Assembly: GCF_029227915.1 (NCBI RefSeq)
Contig: NC_079880.1
Coordinates: 13,782,001 to 13,846,000 of the forward strand
DNA: 64,000 nt
Source: Hydractinia symbiolongicarpus
Taxonomy: Eukaryota > Cnidaria > Hydrozoa > Anthoathecata > Hydractiniidae
Direction: 5' to 3'
The position numbers were made by a program, and so were the translations under genes. The notes beneath the pieces were generated by a model, which saw only the letters and a program-made list of their open reading frames with translations, was not told where the DNA came from and made no database searches. This document shows positions 54,415 through 64,000 of this stretch, in pieces. The first letter of the stretch is position 1. Every line of letters starts with the position of its first letter.

Positions 54415-55549
54415 TATTGCTGAAAAAACTTTTACGAATCAATTTGATGAAGCTTTTATGTTTATAAAGATCATTTTTATATAGTTTTTTTTTGTCCTGT
54501 GTTTTATTTAGTGTACTTTCTATAATAATAACACGTAACATGCTTAAAGGCGGGTTCTCATTAACGAAAATGCTTGTATCGATCGAATCGAACGATGTCG
54601 ATCGATAAAAAGATGGAAAAAATCCTAACGTTTGCATCGGTTGACGTTGTTAGATTCGATTGATTTTTTTTTAAGTAGAAACCCGCCTTAAATTTATTTA
54701 CTGGTTCGATTGAAAACAGTGAAAATTGCCTCATCTTAGTTCTGTAGTTTGAATGGTATGTCTGAAATTGATGTTTTTCGTGACCATGTTTTGTTTCTGT
54801 TGTTTTTTTGTTTGATTTATTTTTGTTTTTGAAAAGAAATATTTATATATATTTATACTTCACTTTTTTTTTCTTTATCTACTTGTGTGTATTAATCATT
54901 TTCCAAACTTTTTACCGAATGCTCCTGGCATTCGTTAAAAAGTTTGGAAATTAATTTACAAGCAGCCTGGGGGGGGGGGGGGGGGGGTCGTTTTAAATCA
55001 GAATGGCATTTGCAACCCGAGTTGCAAAAACATATTCTCGGGTCGAATTTACATCTTCAAATTTTGAAAGGAAAAACAAAAAAACAAGTCTAATATAAGA
55101 TCAGAAACTTGGAATTAATTTTTAAATTTTCGTGAAACTAAATTTTGCGGATTAGGCCGAAATCCGCGAAATTAAATCCCCGCGAAAATTTATCTCAATA
55201 AAGTAGGTCTCGAATACTTTACTTTTTAAAATTTTAGCCTGACTATTCGCTACTTCTTGATTAAAATTCACGCCTTTGCCGCTTGGTTGATTTTTAAAGA
55301 AACACGATCATTTTAAATGGTGTATTTCAACCGTGAACTGAAGAGATGACGAACAGTGGGTGTTTTTTATTTAAAGCACACGAAACAGTTTCCTTTTTCC
55401 TCTGACAGATTGGATTTTCCCATCTTATTTGAAATTGAAATATTTATGGTAGAGAACACATAGTATAAAGCGTGCATTATTTTTATAAGCAACCCTATTT
55501 TGGGGGTTAGAAGCCTTAGATTGCCAAGAGTTAAGGGCCTCTTTTAGTT
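54415..55549. other. CCDC43 3' flank; inverted repeat and G19 run
   Basis: A 22-bp inverted repeat (54901-54922 with 54928-54949, one mismatch, TTCCAAACTTTTTACCGAATGC) lies about 20 bases before a run of 19 G (54969-54987). No ORF is supportable. The inverted repeat could be a small MITE end. Confidence 0.6.
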
Positions 55550-57530
55550 CTAATTTTCCTTATCCGTGGTTGCTTGACACTGATATTGTATCGGCATCAT
55601 GAACTTTTGTTTCTGTAGTAAACCCGACCTGCAAAAAATTCGACAGCGGCCGGGTAAACAACCAACAGCTGCACTATCAGACTGATGTCTGTGGAACCCT
55701 TCCTCAGGGCGGTAGAAAGGGGGGTCAAAAGCCCACGTGATCATACTTTTCCAAGTTACTTTCTTGGGCCGTGATTTTAGACTTTTTACCAATCAGAAGT
55801 CAGTGCTCTTCATTCCGCTGAGGACAGACCAGTCGTAGTCGAAGGTAGACTTTAATGCTGTAGAAACGGTCGCAGTCGCCTTTACTTAAAATACTTTCCA
55901 TCAGCAGGCTGCGGGTACCCCATAAATTTGTTGGTCTGTGAGTGACTACCGTGATCTCTTCGGCCACACAGAGTTGGCATATTCCGATCTTAAGCATTAA
56001 GACGACGAAGACCTTACAGTTGGTTTCTTGTTGATATGAGCTGCTATGTCCTTGATTTTGTACAAGTCGTTCATGATCTGAATCCGGACAGCGTTCTTGT
56101 TTGGGTCGACTCTAAATAGCAAAGTCATTGTTACTTTAGATGTTAAGCCATGTAGGTCAAATACTGATCGATTGTAAAGCGACATTTACTAGTATAAACC
56201 AAGAGCAATGTATGGATATTTACATATCTCGTGGATATTTACGTATCCACGACGGCATATGCCAGTGGTATTTCCAGAGTCTATCAAGCACTCTATCAAA
56301 GTTCCAACGCCTACACTTTTCGACTCTGTGCAAGTTGCGTGAGCACACGACTTCTGACAGATCCAGGTCAACCACATGACGGGATCCCTGCCGCTCATCA
56401 ACATCTTTAGATTCCACGTCTACTACCACATGCGTCGTGTAACATAGATTTTCTGCAATTTGTTATAGCTGTCTTCGCCAACGTTAGAGTCGGTGCAACA
56501 GATATCGCCATGCATCGGAACCTCTTTGTACTTGCGTGCCTCTACATAGGTCTACGCATAGTCGTTAAGTCGACTTCAAACTTCAGTTATTATTTTTCAT
56601 TCGCAAGTTCCCTTGGGTATCTGCTTTTTGTGAAAGTTGGTTTTGATCTTTTGATTCCATCTCTCCAGTTTTGGGTTAAAGAAGACGCGACCTTTCCTAA
56701 TAACTTCAAATTAGAAGGTTTGAAGGCTAGCTCTTCCACATCCTTTTACCATAGCAGAAAATAGCCCCACTCCGGGTTGTCACGACATGATAAGGCAGAG
56801 CCTTTGCCATATTGGGAGTCACCACGAATTCTTGGACTTCTTTGCCAACAAGGGAATATACTGTATCGCGGGTGACATATCCTACCACACAGTGGCATCG
56901 CTGCAGAAATCTGAAGCCTCTTTGTTTCGTTGTTTAGGGGCAGTCCAGCAGTCAGGTTATAGACAGATCCCTTGGTTCTTTACCTTTAACATCTGCCTCT
57001 ATTAGAGGTGATGTATTTGTGGTACAGGACCAGCAAAGCATTTTAACCCTACCACTAGCTTTTGCCCATCATACACGTCAAGTATCTTGTCACAGTCATC
57101 GTATTGGTCTCTTTATTCTATAGGCTTGGTGTTTACGAACCAATACCTTGACGGATTTGTTGTACATGTTGTGGGTCTTGTGATGATCTGGCACATGCAG
57201 AATGCGTAGGGATCTTGCTCAACGACCCAGCTACACATATCTTAGGCCTTGAGATGGTCCAGAAAGAACTCGAACATGCAGAGGCCGTTCCCAACAGCTT
57301 TCCTGCACATGTCTTAAAATGGTCAGGGACACTCCAGAGCAACAAGGGTTCTCCTCAACAACCCTCTCCTACATGTCCCAGGCCTTAAAGTGGTCTGGAG
57401 ACATCCCAGAATGCGTCGAGCTTTTGCTCAACAGTTGCGTTGAGATGTGATGATCTAGTACTTGCAGAAATGCGAAGAAGTCCTGCTCAACAGCCTTTTC
57501 GCACATGTCTTGGAAAATTGCATTTCCGAA
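55550..57530 (-). pseudogene. Decayed mobile-element-associated repeat protein
   Basis: The minus strand keeps fragments of coding sequence in all three frames with many stops. At about 57160-57520 six repeats of 65-70 bases recur; each, read on the minus strand, gives a form of PDHxKT...MC(x)KAV, for example VPDHFKT and VPDHHKT. Farther on, GC content stays above the local average and a fragment LVVYPAAVEF is visible. The repeat type resembles, from memory, proteins (DUF4116-like helical repeats) found with mobile elements in cnidarian genomes, but that name is uncertain. This is a relic and cannot be expressed as one protein. Confidence 0.45.
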
Positions 57531-59872
57531 CCAACTCATTTCTTCTCAGTAATCATAGCTCCGCAAAATAGAATGGATGAGCAACGGATCTGAGACGGGA
57601 TTTGCCGATGTGCATAAGTATGTATGAAGTTATACCAGATGTAGACTGGGTCTCTCTTGATATTAATTTTCCAGACATGTAAGAAAAAAAAGAGTATCAT
57701 TCCAGACGAAAACCTGTTCAAATAATTTAAAAACATACTTTTTCCGCTTGTTGCTACTCTTTATATGCAGAAACACCCTAATTGTCAGACATAAAAGTTT
57801 CTTTCAATGTATAACAACAATATACAACAGAGAAAAAAGAAGCAGTATATTCTTCTCATGTTGTTCTTTAGCCCTTTTTCTCAACACACCTAACTGGCCC
57901 TCTTTTTCATTCATTTCGGCTACAACGATTTTGCATCTCAATCTCATGCAACGTTGACTTTGCAGCAGACTTAAACTTTTCGAATATCCGTGCATTGAAT
58001 GTAGAGATTATTTTCTTCAGAGTAACACACTCACAATTTATAGCATTCAGCTCATTCTCAATATTGATCAATTCTTTATTTTTTCTTCTTCTTGCATTTT
58101 CTATGGAACATCTATAGATATGTTTCATATCGCTGCTTAGAAGCTTTCACTGACTTTAAAACATCCCGGCTTATCTGGATACTGCAAGGTTCGTTCGACA
58201 TTGTTTACTTGCTTGAAATTTTTAAAGGGATCGTCTGGCGATGACCGAAATGTCAGTAAATGTTATCTTTCAACACAACATTGTTGTCATTGAATCCGCA
58301 TTCCATATAAGCTTTTGCATGACTTATTGTAAAAATGATAAAAATGGTGGCTAATACGAGATAGGTTTTGTGTACTTGAAAACTTTTAAAATAAAAATAA
58401 TCAAGGCATTTCTCAGCTCTTTTGGACTGAAGAAATTTCTTTTTGTTGTGTCGCCTCGTTGGAAATAAATTTAGCAAATTCTGCTAGGGTATCATCCCCT
58501 GTCTGAAAATCAATGTGTTTTCGGGTCACAATCATTTGAATAAGATTCTTGATTTTCTTTTAAGCATTTCAAGACTCTTCGCTGATAACACCAGTGGGTC
58601 TAACAATTCAGAATTATGCACTTTTGATGACATCAAAGGACAGCGTTCTGCCATTTTGTTCTTATAAACACAATAGCTTTCTGCGGCAATGTCTTTTGTT
58701 AACAGAAATACTACGGATACACTTTACACTAATTCTTGGCAGACGGGGCAACCCAACCTCATCCCCAGGACTATTTGCTTCTTAATCGCGCTGCGCTTTG
58801 TCGAGTGGGGGCAACCTGTTACCTTCTTGTCTGAACAAAATTAAATTTTCTCACGCCTTATTTTAGAATTCAAACGTGTCCAGTCGCAAAATGTACTTTA
58901 TATACAGTGACGTAGAAGCGGGGTTGTGTATAAAGGGAGTTTAGCCCCAGCTTCCATTAGGTTCATTTTCTCATATATTTTAAATGAACAATACCGTTTA
59001 TTCCCGACCTCATTCCTTTTGCAGTAATTTAGAGGTGTTATTAGTTACAAACCAGTATTTCGCCGGAAATACTAGATTTAGTCATGGATATTTTTTAACA
59101 GAAAATTGACGGATGACCAAAATTGTTTCATTTTCAACAAAAAATTTGGAAACCAACCCAGGGTTAAACGAGGCAACAAAATATTTCCTAACCATGTCGG
59201 AGTTCATATCTCCAGTGTGAAGTTCTTGTTGCGTCAACACTCACTAATTCTTATCCTATCTTGTAAGCCCTAACGAGTGAATTCGATGAAGAAGGAAAAC
59301 GAATTTTAACTGGACAAATTTTTATGAAACTACATGCGTTCATGAAATTTTACGTACTAGTACTTTTTATAAAAAGTTAAGCAAACAGCCAACTAGCACA
59401 AGTTTCTCACAAATGTCTTTTTCAACTTTTTTTTAGTCATTTATTTGACAGAATAAACTAGTCAATAGTTGTCCATTTTCTTGTTTCACTAGGTAAGAAC
59501 ACCTAAAGGCCATTCGAAGATTTAACGGGAGGTATGTCTTTTAAAATGTTCTAACTGAACGATGTCTTTCTTTTTTTAATTTCCTAATTTGTTAGAAGGC
59601 GACTAGTCAGTTTTTAATAAAGTGGTTTCTTATATAAAAAACGTACATGCTGATTCCAAAAACAGACCAAATGATTTGTCTCAACGAAATATAATTATTC
59701 AAATAGCGGACGTACTGTGTTCTATCGTTTTGTGCTTATAAAGAAGTTTTACGCATCACTAATCTTTCAACTAAAATCAATTTTCCAATAAAATATCTCT
59801 TCTTAAAAAAGTACGCCCTCTTTTGCATTTAGAGCTATGGAGGATATTTAATTTTTAAACAATAATACAAAG
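57531..59872. other. No clear gene; fragments of basic coiled-coil coding on the minus strand
   Basis: Between 57800 and 58200 the minus strand has two overlapping short frames rich in Lys, Glu and Asn (for example NARRRKNKELINIENELNA), which look like remains of a coiled-coil gene. A frame at 58253-58477 has a signal-anchor-like stretch (YLVLATIFIIFTISHAKA). Neither connects to other exons. A decayed CAACCTCATCCCCAGG repeat end is at 58755. Nothing else is supportable. Confidence 0.35.
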
Positions 59873-62800
59873 TTATGACGTGCTATCAACTTTTATGCCT
59901 CTTAATATATATCCTCCAGTAGCGCTCATCACAATCTCCGGATGTGTCCTTTTCGGTAAAACTTGAATATTTCGTAACCAAGTCTCTGTTAATTCTAAAT
60001 TCACAGCAATTTTTCTATCTCTTAAGGCTATGTAGCACTCCGCTAGCGGTTCTTGGTGGGTGAAGTACACCACAAACGGCATAGCAATCGGTAGGAATTC
60101 CAGCAACGCTAAAAGTAATGACTTAGGGTGGTATTTGGCAACGATAATCAAGCAGTCGAAGTTTTTCGAACGCAAATGAGACAATGCTCGCAGACACTCC
60201 GTAGCTCGCTCTTCTTTCGATATGAACGCAACTCGGTTTGTATATTTGTTTTCATTTATTTCACCGTCCTCCGCGTGTTTACGTTTTAGATTCGAATTTT
60301 TCACGTGTGCGTTACTGATTGGTTCCGTGCCGCTCTTTTCATACTCCTTCTCTGTTGGATTCGGCTCCGTCTTCGTGTCTACACTCATACAGACGTCTGC
60401 ACTAAGGTCGCCAGTTTGTTCCGTCTTGTCTACTCTCATATCGACAGTTGGCTCCATTTTCGTATCTACACTCATGTCGACAGTTGGCTCCATCTTTGTG
60501 TCTACACTCATGTCGACAGTTGGCTCCATCTTTGTGTCGGCACTTACTTCGACAGTCGATGTTGTGTCGGTGGTGGGTTTTTCAGTTTGATCGTTTTTAT
60601 CAGTGATGGAATTCTTACCTAATATATACTCCAACAATTCACCGTCATCTTGTGATGTAGCGAACAGTTCTTCCAAACATGCTATCTTTTCCATAGGAAA
60701 ACAGCAGCATTTTTCTCTTCTCTCGCTTACCGAAAAATTAAACTGTTCTAATATAATTCGGACAGGAAAGGAACCCTGATATATCTGCACCATACTACCA
60801 CCTGCACCAAGTCTTTCCATTACCGCGCCTGCAACGAAGCCTTGGCACGTCTCCATAAGTAGCACGTTCGAATTCGCTTGCACGTTGCTCCACGTTAACA
60901 CTTGCGCTAAACTATCGGTACGTAAATCCATGATCTTGTTGGGATTTTTAAAGAAATAAAGTTCCGCCAAAAGTCTTGCACACGGCCGCAGAGCTACAAA
61001 TTGTGCCAAATATCTATAAAAACAATCAGTTAATTAAATCACTATACGAAATGTAATTTACGCCTTTAAGCTGACTTCCAACTAGTTACAAATGTACTAA
61101 ACAAAAAAAAGATAACGCGAATATGTTCACATTGAATAACGGATTGTCCGCTGTTACTCTGAAAATTCGAAAAAACAAATTGCCAATGTGCATAAACGTT
61201 TATTTTTCTTCACTTTCAGAAAAAATTGGAAATACATGATTTTTCGCATCGTTGCGAGGATTATCAGATAATTCCTTCTACACTAGACGATCTAGAACAA
61301 AAATTGAAGATTTACTACCTTAGGGGAGGACATTTTGGCGGGGAGGACATTTTGGCGGGAATTAAGCATGGCGGAATTGGCGGATATAATTTGGTAAATA
61401 ACGGAAAGTTGTTTTGAAAAAAACTCGATATTTTCTTTATTTTAAATTGGGGAACACCATTAGTTTTTTAAATTGGGGAACACCATTAGTTTTTTAAATT
61501 GGGGAACACCATTAGTTTTTTATAATATAAACCTTTTCATAGCAATCCTATTTTCTTACCAATCAGATTTTTTATAACAGACGGAGAGCGAAAAATCATT
61601 AATTTTGGCGGGAATTTAATTTGGTGGATGTTGAGAATTTAATAAATAAAAAACCGTCATACCCACCGAAATCTTTTGCATTATTATGGAGCATAAAGGA
61701 TAAAAAAGTTGCATTATACATTAAATTTACTTGTAGCCTTCTGAGATATAGTACGTAAAACACTTATTTATACCGACTATATACGCACCACCGTTCTTTC
61801 TCGACTTTTTTTGACTTCTTTAAATAATTTAAAACAATCACCTTAACCCTAATCCTAAATAATAACCTACTCATTCTCCCATTTTATGCGCCCATGTAAT
61901 AAAAACACGCCCATGCAATAAGAACAATGCAATAAGAACAATTTGCTTTGGTATTAAAAAAAGAAAATGCAATACTAAAAATTAAAAAAACAATCCTTAC
62001 TTCTTCTTCTTCTTCTTGATGTATTTCGCTTTTGAAAATTCGGTTCGATCTTTGAATGTGGCACTATTATCAACAAGCGTTTGAACAATTTCCTCCCCAG
62101 TCTTACCTGTGTCTCGTAGCGACATAATTTCATCCTTGGAAAGTTTCTGCGATTCGGGGTTGTCAACTATACTCCGATTATCTTGTGTTATCTCGTCGTG
62201 GTTTATCGCTAAAATCAAAAGAATTAACAGCTTAAGAAATAGCTGATTCTCGTCACCCCTACTCGTTTTTCGTCAGGCTACACAGATTGTCTTTCTGGAA
62301 AAGGAATATTAAGAATATTGACAGTTGCCTCGAAATTATTTTTTATCTGAGAGGATTACAAATAGTTCTAAAGGTTGAGAGAGAACTCAACCTTTAAAAC
62401 TATTTGTAATCCCTCTGGGTGTTTTCAAGGTATTCGATATTAACCGTGCAACCAACCCTGTGAAATAACACAAGAGGGTCAAATTTAGCGTGGAACTGAT
62501 CCGAATAATCCCTTAATAGTATTTTGTGGCATAAATTAAATTTGGCAAATTTTTCTAAACTTTGTGTGGATTTAATTCGGCAAATGTTAACAAAAATGGT
62601 AATAAAGTCTTTTTCGGAACAGAATTTTTTTTTCGATTTTTAAAGGAATTGGTGAATTTTGTTTTTAATTTACTGTGTATTTAATTTGCCAGCCTCGACA
62701 AAATTTCTATAGACAATTTTTTTTAAAAGAACTAGGGAATTTGTGTGGAATTGTTTTGCTCACTTTACACACACACACATTCAATCCATTCTAATATTCA

Positions 62801-63496
62801 GGGACAGAAAAAATCTCATGTCTGAGCATCACTGATACCTATACCAACTACAGAACTACCTAAACTACCTTGGCCGAGTTTGTATGCAAAAAAAATCTCG
62901 TTATCCTAAAATAATGATAATAATTTATGTCCACACAAACCAACCATGATTATGCTTTATTCAAATTTTAACAGGACAGTAAACTAAAAGGTTTGCAGGA
63001 CAGTAACTAAAGGCCATCAACCAAGAAGACGTAGTGTGTAAACAAAAACAATGACTGCACCAACTTAAAATCATGAAAGAGAGTAAATTTCAACTTTGTG
63101 TTTACTAGCATCAATACTTGTATCAAAGCTTTAGTTTAAATTTTTTTAAAAAAAGTTCACACTTTGGAGGATTGAGTGGTACTTTCAAAAAAGTGAAAAT
63201 GGTCCTGGAATATAGATAACAGGGATAAAAACAAAACTGAATATGAATATTATACACTTACAAGCATTATTTTCGTATTCTTCAGCATGTTCCTCCACTA
63301 ACACTGGATCAATAACCTCTAATGATTTCTTATCGATAACCTTAAACGCTGTTCCATAAGGCTTACCAATCATATCTTTGCACGAGAAGAGGAATTTTTC
63401 CATTTTTTCCACCTTTTTGTCTGATACACATACATATTTTAAATTTTTCCCTTTTCTAAGTATGACGCCTTTTCCAGCTTCAATAACTGATGACAT
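59873..63496 (-). CDS. TRMT6: TRMT6, tRNA (adenine58-N1)-methyltransferase non-catalytic subunit, three exons
   Basis: Exons 63262-63496, 62001-62208 and 59873-61013 (minus strand) join in frame to give 527 residues, the usual size. Exon 1 has the N-terminal beta barrel (GKPYGTAFKVIDKKSLEVI); exon 2 ends in a lysine run (YIKKKKK); exon 3 has the methyltransferase-like fold (LLMETCQGFVAGAVMERLG), an acidic low-complexity linker and the conserved C terminus (PFVVYFTHQEPL; ETWLRNIQVLP; ATGGYILRGI). TRMT6 pairs with the catalytic TRMT61A to place m1A at position 58 of tRNAs in the nucleus; the SAM-binding motif is degenerate in this subunit. The linker contains a 12-residue repeat (MEPTVDMSVDTK) encoded by a 36-bp tandem repeat. 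Confidence 0.95.
60441..60555. repeat. 36-bp tandem repeat within the TRMT6 linker
   Basis: The landmark TCGACAG recurs at 60441, 60477, 60513 and 60549, giving about three full units and a partial one. On the minus strand it encodes MEPTVDMSVDTK-type repeats. The period is a multiple of three, so the gene stays in frame. Confidence 0.93.
61441..61520. repeat. 26-bp tandem repeat, three copies, in a TRMT6 intron
   Basis: Units AAATTGGGGAACACCATTAG plus TTTTTT start at 61444, 61470 and 61496 with no visible difference between copies. Confidence 0.95.
62353..62412. repeat. 27-bp-arm inverted repeat in TRMT6 intron 1
   Basis: GGATTACAAATAGTTCTAAAGG... at 62353-62379 faces its reverse complement at 62386-62412 with one mismatch and a 6-base loop. 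Probably a tiny foldback MITE. Confidence 0.85.
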
Positions 63497-64000
63497 TTTA
63501 TTATTTGTCTAGATAAAATTGAGTATACACTTCAAATTCTACAACTCCGTTTTAATATTGTGGCGCTGTAGCTTAGTAGTTAAAACTCTCGCACTTTGTG
63601 CAGGAGATCAGGGTTTGATTTCCCTTGGCAGCTAATAAATATTGGCGAGTGAATGTTACCATAATGCTTTGAAATGTGCCACAGAATTTTATTGCTAACT
63701 TCTTTGTTCTCTTAAAATATGAAAAAATGCAACGTGATGCCATACTTAAAATGTGAAATACTCAACTTACTGAACTTTCAAAAGGATCTCAAGAGAACAT
63801 TGAACATTAAAAAAAGAAAACATCTTTAAACCGATATATATCTCTTCAACCGTTTGTGAAATATATAAAGACAACAGATACTTTGTACTTTAGCTGGTCT
63901 TTGAGACTGTCAGCAAAATTTTTAAATTCTTATATCTCCTTAACTGCTGGTCACAAGCAGCTGACCTATAAAATGTCCTCATCAGCATTCTTAACATCAA
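63497..64000. other. TRMT6 upstream region with tRNA-like SINE head
   Basis: At about 63561-63632 a plus-strand stretch has A-box-like TAGCTTAGTAGTTAAAAC and B-box-like GGGTTTGATTTCC and ends GGCAGC, typical of a tRNA-derived SINE head. From about 63835 the sequence resembles the dispersed repeat at 7138-7650 (atctcttcaaccgtttgt, ctgtcagcaaaattttt, tatatctcc). The TRMT6 promoter must lie here, but no TATA box is evident. Confidence 0.5.

Noticed and set aside
60222-60622. Plus-strand ORFs of 105-122 codons opposite TRMT6
   Set aside because: They are shadows of the minus-strand tandem repeat in the TRMT6 linker; they have no independent start context or domain.
63561-63632. Possible tRNA gene upstream of TRMT6
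   Set aside because: A- and B-box-like motifs are present but the anticodon stem and acceptor stem do not pair well; a SINE head is more likely.

Overview
The window looks like animal nuclear DNA, most probably from a cnidarian. It is AT-rich, with intron-containing genes whose splice sites fit GT/AG, a eukaryotic tRNA-His gene, and many short foldback repeats ending in CAACCTCGTCCCCAGG-like arms. I recognise such repeats mainly from cnidarian genomes; that attribution is from memory and inferred. No bacterial operons, rRNA genes or CRISPR arrays were seen.

Layout. 1-12228 holds repeats and no gene I can support: a diverged duplication at 60-1840, a 123-127 bp tandem repeat at 703-1060, a cluster of foldback elements at 9011-10027, and two inverted copies of a longer dispersed repeat at 7138-7650 and 11095-11440. 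12235-25827 is a complete 13.6-kb Polinton/Maverick-type element: 65-bp terminal inverted repeats (one mismatch), a perfect 6-bp target duplication (CGTTTT), and 14 tightly packed genes. These include a protein-primed family B DNA polymerase, a retroviral-type integrase, a packaging-type ATPase and a probable major capsid protein. Polymerase and ATPase are open; five other genes, including the capsid and integrase genes, carry frameshifts or stops. The element ends 63 bp from a tRNA-His gene (25891-25962, minus strand).

28642-30308 is a four-exon gene for a secreted cysteine-rich protein with an internally duplicated module pair. 33670-34677 is an intronless class A GPCR. 39852-40318 is a 21-bp minisatellite. 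41106-42991 is a two-exon gene joining a secreted kelch domain to a cytochrome b561-type membrane domain. 46521-54414 is a four-exon CCDC43 gene whose first intron contains a 4.3-kb ISL2EU (IS4EU)-type DNA transposon (47023-51343) with perfect 78-bp inverted repeats, AT target duplications and two convergent genes: a SWIM/YqaJ nuclease/PHD protein and a THAP-DDE transposase. 55550-57530 is a decayed repeat-protein relic. 59873-63496 (minus) is TRMT6, the non-catalytic subunit of the tRNA m1A58 methyltransferase.

Most notable points: the Polinton carries perfect hairpins with a shared TTAC core just after the stop codons of several genes, including both convergent gene junctions; its two outermost genes stop at the inner edges of the terminal repeats; and each end of the ISL2EU element carries a perfect NRF-1-type palindrome about 70-90 bp upstream of its gene.
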